The notes below the pieces were generated by a model. That model searched no databases. It saw only the letters and a program-made list of their open reading frames with translations, and had not been told where the DNA came from. This document shows, one piece after another, positions 33,253 through 41,882 of a DNA stretch of 64,000 bases (the stretch's first letter is position 1; every line of letters begins with the position of its first letter). Where the stretch lies: positions 1-64,000 of the forward strand of contig NZ_CAEUHO010000001.1 of the NCBI RefSeq assembly GCF_903181435.1, written 5' to 3'. This DNA is from Bacteroides acidifaciens (GTDB lineage Bacteria > Bacteroidota > Bacteroidia > Bacteroidales > Bacteroidaceae). The position numbers were made by a program, and so were the translations under genes.

Positions 33253-36102
33253 TCATATAAGTGCTTGGTATATCATTTCCGCAATTTTCTTCATGCCTTC
33301 ATCATTGGGATGTGCGATGATGAAATCTTTGGTTACAGTATATGGCTTTCCGTGTATGTCATAAAGAGTGTCTCCGACTTTCGGACGTGAATCATACAAG
33401 CGGTCTATCCAGTCAATCGGAATATAAGTGAGTCCATGCATATGCGCAGCGTTGATGATGGCACGTTCTTTTTCATCATCCTTCCAGAAACAACCGGTGA
33501 TGACTACTTTGTCTGCTTTCCGCTTGCAATATTCTACCAATCGGAGGATACCTGATTTGAATGCTTCCTTATCTTGTACGTTTTCTCCCAGGCGGATAAC
33601 GATCACATCCTTATCTGTAGTGTGAGCACCAATCAGTGAGTCGATACTGCAATTCAAGTTGCGTTCCCAATAGGCGATGTTCAGCGGGGTAACCACTGTG
33701 CCGGGACGGTTTTGCGAGAGCATCTTCTCCAATTGATGGCAATAGTCGTTTTCTTCTTTGGATGCTGCCATGCCCCATTTGGAGAACCATTCGATGTCCG
33801 CTTTATATTCGTGGCGGGTGATAGAGTTGCCTAAGCAAAGAACACGTAATGGAGGGCATTGTGTTATCCGGTTGTCGGAAGACGAGGAAGTTACTTCTTC
33901 CAGATAAAGCACGCGGCTGGCATATTCGTTTTGTTTCGAAGGTTCCACTCTGTGGGTAGAGGGAATTTCCAGTCCGTTGTCATTCAGATATGCACCGCTG
34001 AAACTTTTACCTTCGAATTTTAAAGGTTCGGTGTCGATGCGGTTCAACTCATGCACCTTATAATATTTGTCCGGAGCAAGTCCTGCCATCTTCACCCGTG
34101 GCAAGTGCCGGTTGCAGAAATGTTCCGTTTTCCACCAGTAGAATACAGCTTTGTCCTTTTCCGGCGATACATACATCAGCGAAGCTGCGCCCTGTTTGTC
34201 ATACGGAGAAAGTAAACGGTAAATATCTCCGAACTGTACGACGGGACGTATCGTTTTGTATTCGGCAATGGCGTTTCTGCACAATGCCTTTTCCGCTTCC
34301 GTCATATCCTTGGGATGTATTTCCATACCTAAGCGCCCGCTCATCGCTACATCAATACGGAACTTCAATGGAACGGAACGCGATGTCTGATGGTTAGGGC
34401 TTGCGCTGATATGCGCCCCCATGCCGATGGCGGGGAAGAAATAGGAAGTGCCCCATTGGATGTAGATACGCTGAAGTGCATCCGTATTGTCGCTTGTCCA
34501 AAATTCGTCGAAGTAGGGTAGTACGCCGTAGTTGACACGTCCGCCGCCGCTGGCGCATGCCTGTATCGTCAGTTGCGGATAGCTGGCGCGAATGCGTCGG
34601 CACACGTTCTCAAAGCCCCGGTGGTATTCGATGTTCAGGTGGCTTTGATTGTCTTTGGTCAGGTATTGCGAACCTTGGGTGATGATGGACATATTGGCGT
34701 CCCACTTGATATAATCAATGTCGGGATAGGAATTCATCAATTCGTCCACTGTCTGTACGATAAAATCCTGCACTTGCGGGTTGGAGAGGTCGAGCACGAC
34801 TTGTGTGCCGCCGCGGGCGCATACCACTTCCCGTTCGGGTGCCTTGATAATCCATTCGGGGTGCTTTTCGTACAGTTCGCTTTTGGTATTAGCCATTTCC
34901 GGTTCCAGCCAGATGCCGAACCGTATGCCGTGTTTCTGGGCGTTGTCAAGTAATGATTGCAGTCCGCCAGGGAGTTTGGTCTTGTCTACGGTCCAGTCGC
35001 CCAAAGCATAAGAGTCGTTTTTGCGCGGATATTTGTCGCCAAACCAACCGTCGTCCATTACAAACAGTTCGCCTCCCATGGCAGCGATGTCACCCATCAT
35101 CTGGTCCATGCCCTGTTCGTTGATGTCGAAATAGACGCCTTCCCAACTGTTCAGCAGAATTTTGCGGGGAGTGTTCCCGTTGGCAAGTTTATGCAAACGT
35201 GCCCATTGATGGAATTTCCTGCTGCATCCGCTCATTCCTTCGTCGCTGTAGGTCAGTGCTAATGCGGGGGTGCGGAATACTTCTTCTTTTTTCAGGTTGT
35301 ACCAGGAGTTTTCTTCGTTGATGCCGGCAAGGAAATGATGCCAGTCGTCTTCTTGCGTGTCAATGCGCAGTTTGTAGTTGCCGCTGTAGCAAAGTGCTGC
35401 ACCGATGACGCGTCCTGCGTTCTCCTGCGGTTTGCCATCGAGCGAGAACATCACTTCTGCATGTGCCGATTGGGAGTTGCGTACCCCGTCCGTGTTTTTG
35501 ATAACTTTCATACCCGGTTGCAATGCTTCCTGGCAGAGTTGTCCTTCGTTTGCCCAGGCACCGGAAAGATGTGCCAGCCAGACATTGCCACGGCGGACAG
35601 GCAAGTAGGCGGAAGCGAACTGCTGAAGTTGGACGGGCTTCTTCTCTTCGTGACGGATTTCAGTCCATGTCTCGATGACATCCGCATCCTGCCATGCTTT
35701 GTAGCAGATGTTGACGAAGAAAGGATACACTTTGTCTTTCAGTTCTATCACCGTCAAAGTGGCATTTTCTTCTGTAAGGCGTGTTTCTTTTACGCCTATG
35801 ACTGCCATTTGAAGTGTCAGGTTACCGTCGGCATGGCGGACGGACAATGCCGTTTCGCATGGATACCCCATTCCGTAAACGGGATAAGCATTTCTCCCGC
35901 GTGCTGTTTCGCAAATGCTTCGGATATCCGCATCGGAGGTGCGTGAGCCGTAATACAGTTGTTCTGGTGTACCGCCGTTTGGTGCCGAGAGGAGCAACTG
36001 TGTACGGGGAGTGGATATGGTGACATTCTGCGCCGGCAGAAGTGTAGACAACAGCCAGACGGAAATTAGGAAAAACAGATTTCTTTTATTTATAATTGTC
36101 AT
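33253..36102 (-). CDS. GH36 alpha-galactosidase-type enzyme fused to an SGNH esterase
   Basis: 949 residues with signal peptide (about 1-24). The GH36 part (about 25-735) has the N-terminal beta-supersandwich and the catalytic barrel: FVMDDGWFG, IWLEPEM, nucleophile D468 in YIKWDAN and acid/base D538 in WTSDNTDA. It should cleave alpha-linked Gal or GalNAc. A linker of serines (about 740-748) leads to an SGNH hydrolase (about 752-949): LCLGNSITR (S760), RLGENV, and AHPNDEGM for the last block. The SGNH part is very close to the N-terminal domain of the protein at 41883-43406. One polypeptide could thus remove an ester and an alpha-galactosyl group. Neighbours: GH20 18 bp after it, GH2 before it. 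Confidence 0.88.
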   Translation of the reverse strand: MTIINKRNLFFLISVWLLSTLLPAQNVTISTPRTQLLLSAPNGGTPEQLYYGSRTSDADIRSICETARGRNAYPVYGMGYPCETALSVRHADGNLTLQMAVIGVKETRLTEENATLTVIELKDKVYPFFVNICYKAWQDADVIETWTEIRHEEKKPVQLQQFASAYLPVRRGNVWLAHLSGAWANEGQLCQEALQPGMKVIKNTDGVRNSQSAHAEVMFSLDGKPQENAGRVIGAALCYSGNYKLRIDTQEDDWHHFLAGINEENSWYNLKKEEVFRTPALALTYSDEGMSGCSRKFHQWARLHKLANGNTPRKILLNSWEGVYFDINEQGMDQMMGDIAAMGGELFVMDDGWFGDKYPRKNDSYALGDWTVDKTKLPGGLQSLLDNAQKHGIRFGIWLEPEMANTKSELYEKHPEWIIKAPEREVVCARGGTQVVLDLSNPQVQDFIVQTVDELMNSYPDIDYIKWDANMSIITQGSQYLTKDNQSHLNIEYHRGFENVCRRIRASYPQLTIQACASGGGRVNYGVLPYFDEFWTSDNTDALQRIYIQWGTSYFFPAIGMGAHISASPNHQTSRSVPLKFRIDVAMSGRLGMEIHPKDMTEAEKALCRNAIAEYKTIRPVVQFGDIYRLLSPYDKQGAASLMYVSPEKDKAVFYWWKTEHFCNRHLPRVKMAGLAPDKYYKVHELNRIDTEPLKFEGKSFSGAYLNDNGLEIPSTHRVEPSKQNEYASRVLYLEEVTSSSSDNRITQCPPLRVLCLGNSITRHEYKADIEWFSKWGMAASKEENDYCHQLEKMLSQNRPGTVVTPLNIAYWERNLNCSIDSLIGAHTTDKDVIVIRLGENVQDKEAFKSGILRLVEYCKRKADKVVITGCFWKDDEKERAIINAAHMHGLTYIPIDWIDRLYDSRPKVGDTLYDIHGKPYTVTKDFIIAHPNDEGMKKIAEMIYQALI

Positions 36103-36132
36103 AATAGCAAATTACGTGTTTTTTAATGTCTA

Positions 36133-37998
36133 CTAACGGGAATTTTTTGCAGGAAGCGGATTATCCAGGCAACGGCAAACTTCACTGTTGACTTTCTGTA
36201 ATGCATCCGCATTCATTTTCACGACTTTGCGGTCGTAGGTCATCAGTCCGTTGATTTCCGATTCTACATCGGTTGTTTGGGTATATACGGCACCGCATAG
36301 TCCCAATGCCGACAGTTCCTTGAGGCGGTTGGCATACTTCAGGTACTCTTCCGTTGCTTCTTCTTTGTCTTTCAGGTCACCGTATCCCCAGTTGCGGTCT
36401 TCGTTCCACAGATGTCCTTTCAGCGCCATGCCGATTCCGCCGAACTCACCGATTACATTTACCCGGTCGGCATCGAAGAGGAACATGACGGGTTCCGGAT
36501 AACTGTGCAGGTCGAGAATATCCCCGCAAGGGAAATAATTGCCTCCACTGGCGGGATTTACCGGGCGCGTCGGGTCATATTTTTGGGTCCAATCAGCTAT
36601 TTCTACGGATTTGAATTGTCCCATCGCTTCGTTGAACGGTGTCCATACGCCAATGCACGGATAAGAATAGAGACAGTCCATCACCTCTTTCCACTCTTTC
36701 CGGTAGATAGCTTCCGATTCCGAAGTACGTACCATCTCCGGACCATAGTAAAACTGCTTATATTGCCAGTCCTGATTCTTGTCGCCGTTGGGCATATCCT
36801 GCCATACCATCATTCCCAGACGGTCGCAATGTGCATACCAACGTGCCGGTTCCACTTTCAGGTGCTTGCGTATCATGTTGAATCCGAGTTCTTTGGTCTT
36901 TTCGATGTCGTAGCACAAGGCTTCGTCCGTTGGTGCGGTATACAGACCGTCGGGCCACCAGCCCTGGTCGAGCGGACCGAAATGGAAGATGTCTTTGTTG
37001 TTCAGTTGCAGGCGCATGTACCCTTTTTCGTCTCTTCGCGTGGAGAATTTCCGCATGGCGGTATAGCTTTTCACTTTGTCCTGCAATTTGCCGTTGGCAT
37101 AAAATGAGATTTCCAAGTCATAAAGCGAAGGGGAGTCCGGAGACCATAATTTGCAATCTGCCGGCATCGGTATTTCTACGGAAGTATGGTTCAATGCACT
37201 GCCGGAGGCGATGACTTTGTTGCCGTCAAGCACTTTCACTTCTATCCGGTCGTTGGCTTTGGGGTTGTTCACTGTTGTTTCCACCGTCAGTTTGCCACCA
37301 TCTATGTCGGGAGTCGTCCGGATGTTTTCTATGGCACGTTCGGGGACAGGTTCCAGCCATACGGTCTGCCAGATGCCGCTCACCGGTGTATACCAGATAT
37401 GTCCGGGGTTGCTTACCTGCTTGCCGCGTGCCTGTTTGCCTTTGTCTGTCGGGTCCCATACGCGCACCACTACTTCATTGTCTCCTTTTTTCAGCGCTTG
37501 CGTGATGTCGAATGCAAAAGGAGTGAATCCGCCGCAGTGTTCACCGAGTTTGGTTCCGTTCACCCATACGGTGGTTTTCCAGTCTACCGCCCCGAAATTC
37601 AGCAACACCCGTTGCCCTTTCCAGCGGGAAGGCACGGAAAAGGTGCGCTGATACCATAACTCGTTGTTCTCTCCCAATTCTTTTCCTACACCGGAAAGTG
37701 CGGATTCTACAGCGAAGGGTACCAGAATCTCACCGTCATACGTCTTCGGCATTGCTTTGCCCGACGGAAGAATGGCATACTGCCAAAGTCCGTTTAGGTT
37801 TATCCACTCCGCACGTTCCATCAAAGGACGCGGGTATTCGGGTAATACGTTACTTACGTCTACTTGTGCTGCCCATTCTGTAACGATTCTGTTACCGGCA
37901 GGTTTCCATTGGGCATAAGAGCCGGTGCAACACACCCACATGATTAACACCCCATAGATGTACGAATACTTCGCCATCCCTTTCATTACTGTTTTCAT
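36133..37998 (-). CDS. GH2 family glycoside hydrolase
   Basis: 621 residues from the ATG at 37998 (MKTVMKGMAKYSYIYG; one of three near ATGs), with a signal peptide ending at SYAQ. Domains: jelly-roll sugar-binding (about 30-200, NLNGLWQYAILPSG, LNFGAVDWKTTVWVNG), Ig-like (about 205-305) and TIM barrel (about 310-600). Acid/base E457 is in PFNEAMG and the nucleophile E518 in IGEFGG. GH2 covers beta-galactosidase, beta-glucuronidase and beta-mannosidase. It is the first gene of the leftward GH2/GH36/GH20 unit, with the HTCS-type operator 78 bp before its start. Substrate not resolvable. Confidence 0.9.
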   Translation of the reverse strand: MKTVMKGMAKYSYIYGVLIMWVCCTGSYAQWKPAGNRIVTEWAAQVDVSNVLPEYPRPLMERAEWINLNGLWQYAILPSGKAMPKTYDGEILVPFAVESALSGVGKELGENNELWYQRTFSVPSRWKGQRVLLNFGAVDWKTTVWVNGTKLGEHCGGFTPFAFDITQALKKGDNEVVVRVWDPTDKGKQARGKQVSNPGHIWYTPVSGIWQTVWLEPVPERAIENIRTTPDIDGGKLTVETTVNNPKANDRIEVKVLDGNKVIASGSALNHTSVEIPMPADCKLWSPDSPSLYDLEISFYANGKLQDKVKSYTAMRKFSTRRDEKGYMRLQLNNKDIFHFGPLDQGWWPDGLYTAPTDEALCYDIEKTKELGFNMIRKHLKVEPARWYAHCDRLGMMVWQDMPNGDKNQDWQYKQFYYGPEMVRTSESEAIYRKEWKEVMDCLYSYPCIGVWTPFNEAMGQFKSVEIADWTQKYDPTRPVNPASGGNYFPCGDILDLHSYPEPVMFLFDADRVNVIGEFGGIGMALKGHLWNEDRNWGYGDLKDKEEATEEYLKYANRLKELSALGLCGAVYTQTTDVESEINGLMTYDRKVVKMNADALQKVNSEVCRCLDNPLPAKNSR

Positions 37999-38076
37999 AC
38001 AGACCAATATTTATGTGTTTCTTAAATTGTTTTTCATGTTCACTTTGCAAAAGTCTTAAATCTCCGGATGAATAAA

Positions 38077-38112
38077 GGCTAAAATTTTGCCTATTAAGGC
38101 TAAAATTCTGCC
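38077..38112 (-). promoter_or_regulatory. Phased direct-repeat operator of the GH2 operon
   Basis: On the plus strand GGCTAAAATTTTGCC (38077-38091) and GGCTAAAATTCTGCC (38098-38112) lie 21 bp apart start to start. A weaker third copy, AAGGAATAAAATCCTG, is near 38116-38131. Read toward GH2, the proximal copy ends 22 bp before a -7-like GACTTTTG (38055-38048). The GH43 gene on the other side, at 38201, may share it. Confidence 0.7.
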
Positions 38113-38200
38113 TGTAAGGAATAAAATCCTGTTAGAATGCGGATATTTGCTTTTTTTATACTTCCTTTGTCGCAGTTTTTAGCCTTAAAGTTCATTTTTT

Positions 38201-39301
38201 ATGATACGTCTTATACATATTGTGGGGATATTGGCTTGTTTGTTCAGTAACTTCTCCTGCCAGTATAAATCAGCAACATCTCACGCATCGGGAACCATAG
38301 ATTCCGCTTCCTGTTATACGAATCCGCTTTTGTCGATTGGGGGTCCGGCTTTTGGTGCCCTGTTCCATAACGGTATGTATTATTACATTCGCGGAGTGGA
38401 TGATAAAATCTGTTTGTGGGCATTGAAAGACATTACTGAAATAACGCATGAACCTACCAAAACGATATGGCCGGTGAACGACAGTCAGTCTTATTCTCAT
38501 ATCTGGGACCCGCAGATACATTATATCAATGGAAAATGGTATGTGTATTTTAGTATGGACGACGGCGATTCGGACAACCGCCAGTTGCATGTACTGGAAA
38601 ATGCTTCACCCGACCCGTTGGAAGGAGAATTTGTGTTGAAAGGCAAGATTTCTACCGATCCTTACAATAATCTTGCTATTTACGGACATCCGTTTGTACA
38701 TAAAGGTAAACTGTATTTGCTTTGGAGCGGATGGAAAAACAGGCGTATCTTTGAGGAAATGCAATGTTTGTATATTGCCGAAATGTCCGATCCGTGGACG
38801 TTGGCATCCGAACGTGTCCTGATATCTGAACCCAAGTATGAATGGGAATGTCAATGGGTGGGAACCGATGGGAATAAAGCTGCCTATCCGGTCTACGTCA
38901 ACGAGATGCCTTTTCTTTTTCATTCCCGTAACAAAGACAAACTTCTTGTTTATTATTCCGCTAGTGCCAACTGGACTCCCTATCACTGCATAGGATTACT
39001 AGTTGCTAATGCCGACAGCGACCCACTTTCTCCGGCTTCATGGACTAAATTGTCTGAACCGGTTTTCAGACAATCGCCCGAAAATAACGCATACGCTCCC
39101 GGCAATATATGTTTTGTCCCTTCGCCGGATTATAAAGAGTGGTATATGCTTTATTTGGTGCGTAATTCACTTCATGATATGCTTATGGTGGATAGCCGTT
39201 CTTTACGGATGCAACCCATCGGTTGGGATGAAGAAGGTCTGCCTTTGCTGGGCAAACCGGCAAAAGAAGGAGAAGTGTTTCGTAAGCCTTCCGGACTTTA
39301 A
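38201..39301 (+). CDS. GH43-like glycoside hydrolase, lipoprotein
   Basis: 366 residues with lipoprotein signal (MIRLIHIVGILACLFSNFSC). The body is a five-bladed propeller of the GH43/GH117 clan: FGALFHNGMYYYIRG, HIWDPQIHYINGKWYVYFS, YGHPFVHKGKLYLLWSG, NAYAPGNICFVPSPDYKEW. The WDPQ and HPFV segments hold acidic and ring-stacking residues typical of these folds. GH43 enzymes usually remove alpha-L-arabinofuranose or beta-xylose or galactose side chains; the sub-family cannot be fixed. It is a single gene divergent from GH2, ending in a shared terminator before the convergent GH3 operon. Confidence 0.8.
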   Translation: MIRLIHIVGILACLFSNFSCQYKSATSHASGTIDSASCYTNPLLSIGGPAFGALFHNGMYYYIRGVDDKICLWALKDITEITHEPTKTIWPVNDSQSYSHIWDPQIHYINGKWYVYFSMDDGDSDNRQLHVLENASPDPLEGEFVLKGKISTDPYNNLAIYGHPFVHKGKLYLLWSGWKNRRIFEEMQCLYIAEMSDPWTLASERVLISEPKYEWECQWVGTDGNKAAYPVYVNEMPFLFHSRNKDKLLVYYSASANWTPYHCIGLLVANADSDPLSPASWTKLSEPVFRQSPENNAYAPGNICFVPSPDYKEWYMLYLVRNSLHDMLMVDSRSLRMQPIGWDEEGLPLLGKPAKEGEVFRKPSGL

Positions 39302-39337
39302 TGTACATATACCCCATTGTCTTCTATAGGAACAATC

Positions 39338-39447
39338 ATTGTGCCACTTAATAGGAAACGACTGTGCCAAGCAATGGAAACGACTATGCCAAGCAATGGA
39401 AACAGTTGTGCCAAGCAATGAGAACAGTCGTACCAAGCAATGGATAG
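39338..39447. repeat. 22-bp tandem repeat after the GH43 gene
   Basis: Unit GACTGTGCCAAGCAATGGAAAC repeats about four times in a row (39360-39381, 39382-39403, 39404-39425, 39426-39447) with 1-5 changes per copy. A degenerate copy lies before and traces after. No spacers separate the units and no cas gene is near, so this is a minisatellite-like tract in an untranslated region. Confidence 0.8.
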
Positions 39448-39488
39448 CAACCGTGGCATGCGGAACCATTACTTTTAGAATAAAAAAG

Positions 39489-39539
39489 AAGTTCTGCACG
39501 TGTCCAGCGAGTGAATCAGCCGACATACGTGCAGAACTT
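39489..39539. terminator. Bidirectional terminator between GH43 and GH3
   Basis: AAGTTCTGCACGT (39489-39501) pairs perfectly with ACGTGCAGAACTT (39527-39539), a 13-bp stem with a 25-base loop. TTTTATTG follows on the plus strand and CTTTTTTATT on the minus strand, suiting both convergent transcripts. Confidence 0.75.
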
Positions 39540-39564
39540 TTATTGAAAACTGAAAAAGGAGGTA

Positions 39565-41865
39565 TTACTTGTATTTCTTCACCCGTTCGTCGTCTATCAC
39601 ACCCTTCCAGTTCAGTCCGTACGTATAATCGTACACATGACCGTCGGCATCGTGATAACAACGCATATCATGTGGAGTATCCTCCGCCTGCTCCTCTACT
39701 GTGCGCATGTCTGCCGGCATTTGGAAAGGTAGCAGGGCGGAAGGTTCCGCTTTTCCTGCCATCAGGTCGAGAACCGTCTGACGCTGTACGTCGAACAACA
39801 GAAACAATGCATCGGCGTAAGGCTCTATCTCACTCAACACAGGAGGATTCAGTACATTGATGGCTACAATCACCGGCTTTTCTCCCATGCTCTTCTTTGT
39901 TTGGATGACCAGGTCCATGTCGCCCTTGTTGACTGTCTTCACGCTTTTGCCTCGATAGCTGCGGTTGGTGAAGTCCTCGTACGGGTCGCCACCGGACAGA
40001 CTCTGTGCACGGGCATGCGTGGCAGTATAGTCGCTGTATTGCAGGCTGATAGGACGATAACCCGTATCTTTTCCTGTGCGTGCAGCTTCTTCGTCGAAAC
40101 CGTAACCACTGTTGGGGGATTCGATGAATACGATAGCTGCGTCAGCTTCTTGCGGAGTGGAAACCAGCTCGAAGTATCTTTCCACCAGTTCCTTGCTCAG
40201 CGGAGTGATGTGCTGTTCCTCAATACGTCCACCCCAGAAGTCAATGTAGGAGGGGACATAACGCTCAGGGATATACACTTTCTTCTTTCCTTCCAACGGC
40301 AGTACGCTTGCATGGTTCTTTAGCATGACAACGCTTTTCAACTGGGCGTCGTATCCTTCCTGCATGAATTCGGGACAGCCTACCACTTCGCTTGTGTGTG
40401 CCGGATCGAGATAAGGGTTCTCGAACAAACCGGTACGGAAGATATTGGTCAATAAACGGCGGGCGGAAGTCCGCATACGTTGCTGCATCCATTCTTCCCC
40501 CTGTTTTTCCACTCCTATATGGTAAGCATCGAGCACAGGTCCCCGGTCGTTATTTCCACCGAATTGGTCGACTCCTGCCATCAGAACTTTGTAATGGCGT
40601 TCTGCCACGCTTTTGGTTTCCATGCCCCATGGTTTTCCTTTGCAGGCGTATACTCCTACTTCGTCATGCGTGATTCCCCAGTCGGAGCAAATCACTCCGT
40701 CATAGTTCTGTTGTTCGCGTAGCATATCCTGAATAAACTTCCGGCTGAAACCACTACCTACGCCGTCCGGCTCGAAACCTACGCAAGCGGAATAGTCAGG
40801 CATCAAGGCAGCCGATACCTTGGTTTTGCCTTCCAGCTTGAAAGCGCCTTCCGTGAAAGGCAACGTATGCAGTTCGAAATTTCCGTTGGGGAAAACGGCG
40901 TATTTTCCATATCCCTGATGACCGTCGCGTCCGCCTTCGTTGCATGCTCCGGTGCCCGGCCAGTGTTTCACCATCGTGTTTACACTGTTCCAACCCCATC
41001 CTTCACATATTTCCGCATCGCCTTCCGATGTCTGGAAACCATCGCAATAGGCACGTGCCATATCGGTAGCAAGTTTGGTACCTTCTCCCATTGTATAGCA
41101 GAAGCGCATCCATCGCGGGTCGGTTCCTACGTCCACCATCGGGAAGAGGGAAGTGGCGAATCCCAGTGCCCTGTATTCGATGGAGCCTATTTCCGCAAAA
41201 CGTTTCATGATTTCAGGTGAGAAAGTGGCGCACATGCCCAAACTGCCCGGCCACATGGAGATTTTGCCACCTCCGCCGGCGTTGAATTCCGCATCCGCCC
41301 TCGATGAGTGGCGGGGGTCGGAAGAGTTATTGCACGGAATGCCGAATCCCAGACCTTCCACATAACCTTGTGCCGCATTGTTCCAACGGGCAGCCGTTTC
41401 CGGGCTTTCCACAGAGGTGATAAGCACGTGGCGTACTCCGTCTTTCTCGAGAAACGTCTTTTGTTCATCGGTCAGTTCCCAAGCAGACATACCGCTTTCG
41501 GTGTGCGTTTTGCCGTTGTAGACGTTTCTGTTCACGGGGATGGTCTGATGGCTGCTGTACAGCATAAGCCCTGCGATGTCTTCCATGCTGAGTTGGGCGG
41601 TCAAGTCCGCCACACGCGCATCTATCGGTTGCCGCCAGTCTTCATACACGTCCAGTCGGCCGTTGCGGTTCAAGTCTTTGAATGCGTAGCCGTCCTGTTG
41701 GATAATGGTGATTCCTGACATCGGGCTGTATCCCAATGTGGCACCGTCTTTTTGCGTTATCAGATGATATCCGTCTTCAACGGATTCCGTCCATCGCTGT
41801 CCGTTGCAACTGCATAGCACGCAGCCGGACAATAAGACAGACAAACATAAATTGTTCTTTTTCAT
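39565..41865 (-). CDS. GH3 beta-glycosidase, lipoprotein
   Basis: 766 residues with lipobox LCSC (about residue 20). A calcium-binding-like loop DLNRNGRLDVYED precedes the GH3 barrel. Motifs include GIPCNNSSDPRHSS, MVDVGTDPRW, VKHWPGTG (Trp in place of the usual Phe of KHFPG), and the nucleophile D395 in VICSDWGIT. The alpha/beta sandwich domain (about 500-766) follows. GH3 enzymes remove terminal beta-glucose, beta-xylose or related sugars. It begins 17 bp after the SGNH-esterase gene and is the last gene of the leftward GH99-like/GH97/esterase/GH3 unit, ending at the shared terminator. Confidence 0.9.
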   Translation of the reverse strand: MKKNNLCLSVLLSGCVLCSCNGQRWTESVEDGYHLITQKDGATLGYSPMSGITIIQQDGYAFKDLNRNGRLDVYEDWRQPIDARVADLTAQLSMEDIAGLMLYSSHQTIPVNRNVYNGKTHTESGMSAWELTDEQKTFLEKDGVRHVLITSVESPETAARWNNAAQGYVEGLGFGIPCNNSSDPRHSSRADAEFNAGGGGKISMWPGSLGMCATFSPEIMKRFAEIGSIEYRALGFATSLFPMVDVGTDPRWMRFCYTMGEGTKLATDMARAYCDGFQTSEGDAEICEGWGWNSVNTMVKHWPGTGACNEGGRDGHQGYGKYAVFPNGNFELHTLPFTEGAFKLEGKTKVSAALMPDYSACVGFEPDGVGSGFSRKFIQDMLREQQNYDGVICSDWGITHDEVGVYACKGKPWGMETKSVAERHYKVLMAGVDQFGGNNDRGPVLDAYHIGVEKQGEEWMQQRMRTSARRLLTNIFRTGLFENPYLDPAHTSEVVGCPEFMQEGYDAQLKSVVMLKNHASVLPLEGKKKVYIPERYVPSYIDFWGGRIEEQHITPLSKELVERYFELVSTPQEADAAIVFIESPNSGYGFDEEAARTGKDTGYRPISLQYSDYTATHARAQSLSGGDPYEDFTNRSYRGKSVKTVNKGDMDLVIQTKKSMGEKPVIVAINVLNPPVLSEIEPYADALFLLFDVQRQTVLDLMAGKAEPSALLPFQMPADMRTVEEQAEDTPHDMRCYHDADGHVYDYTYGLNWKGVIDDERVKKYK

Positions 41866-41882
41866 ATATTATTTTTTACTTT

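Noticed and set aside
34573..35946. Several long plus-strand frames opposite the GH36 gene
   Set aside because: The minus strand encodes a complete, motif-rich GH36-SGNH enzyme; the opposite frames have no family features.
39338..39447. Possible CRISPR array
   Set aside because: The 22-bp units are directly adjacent with no spacers, copies differ, and no cas gene is present in the window.
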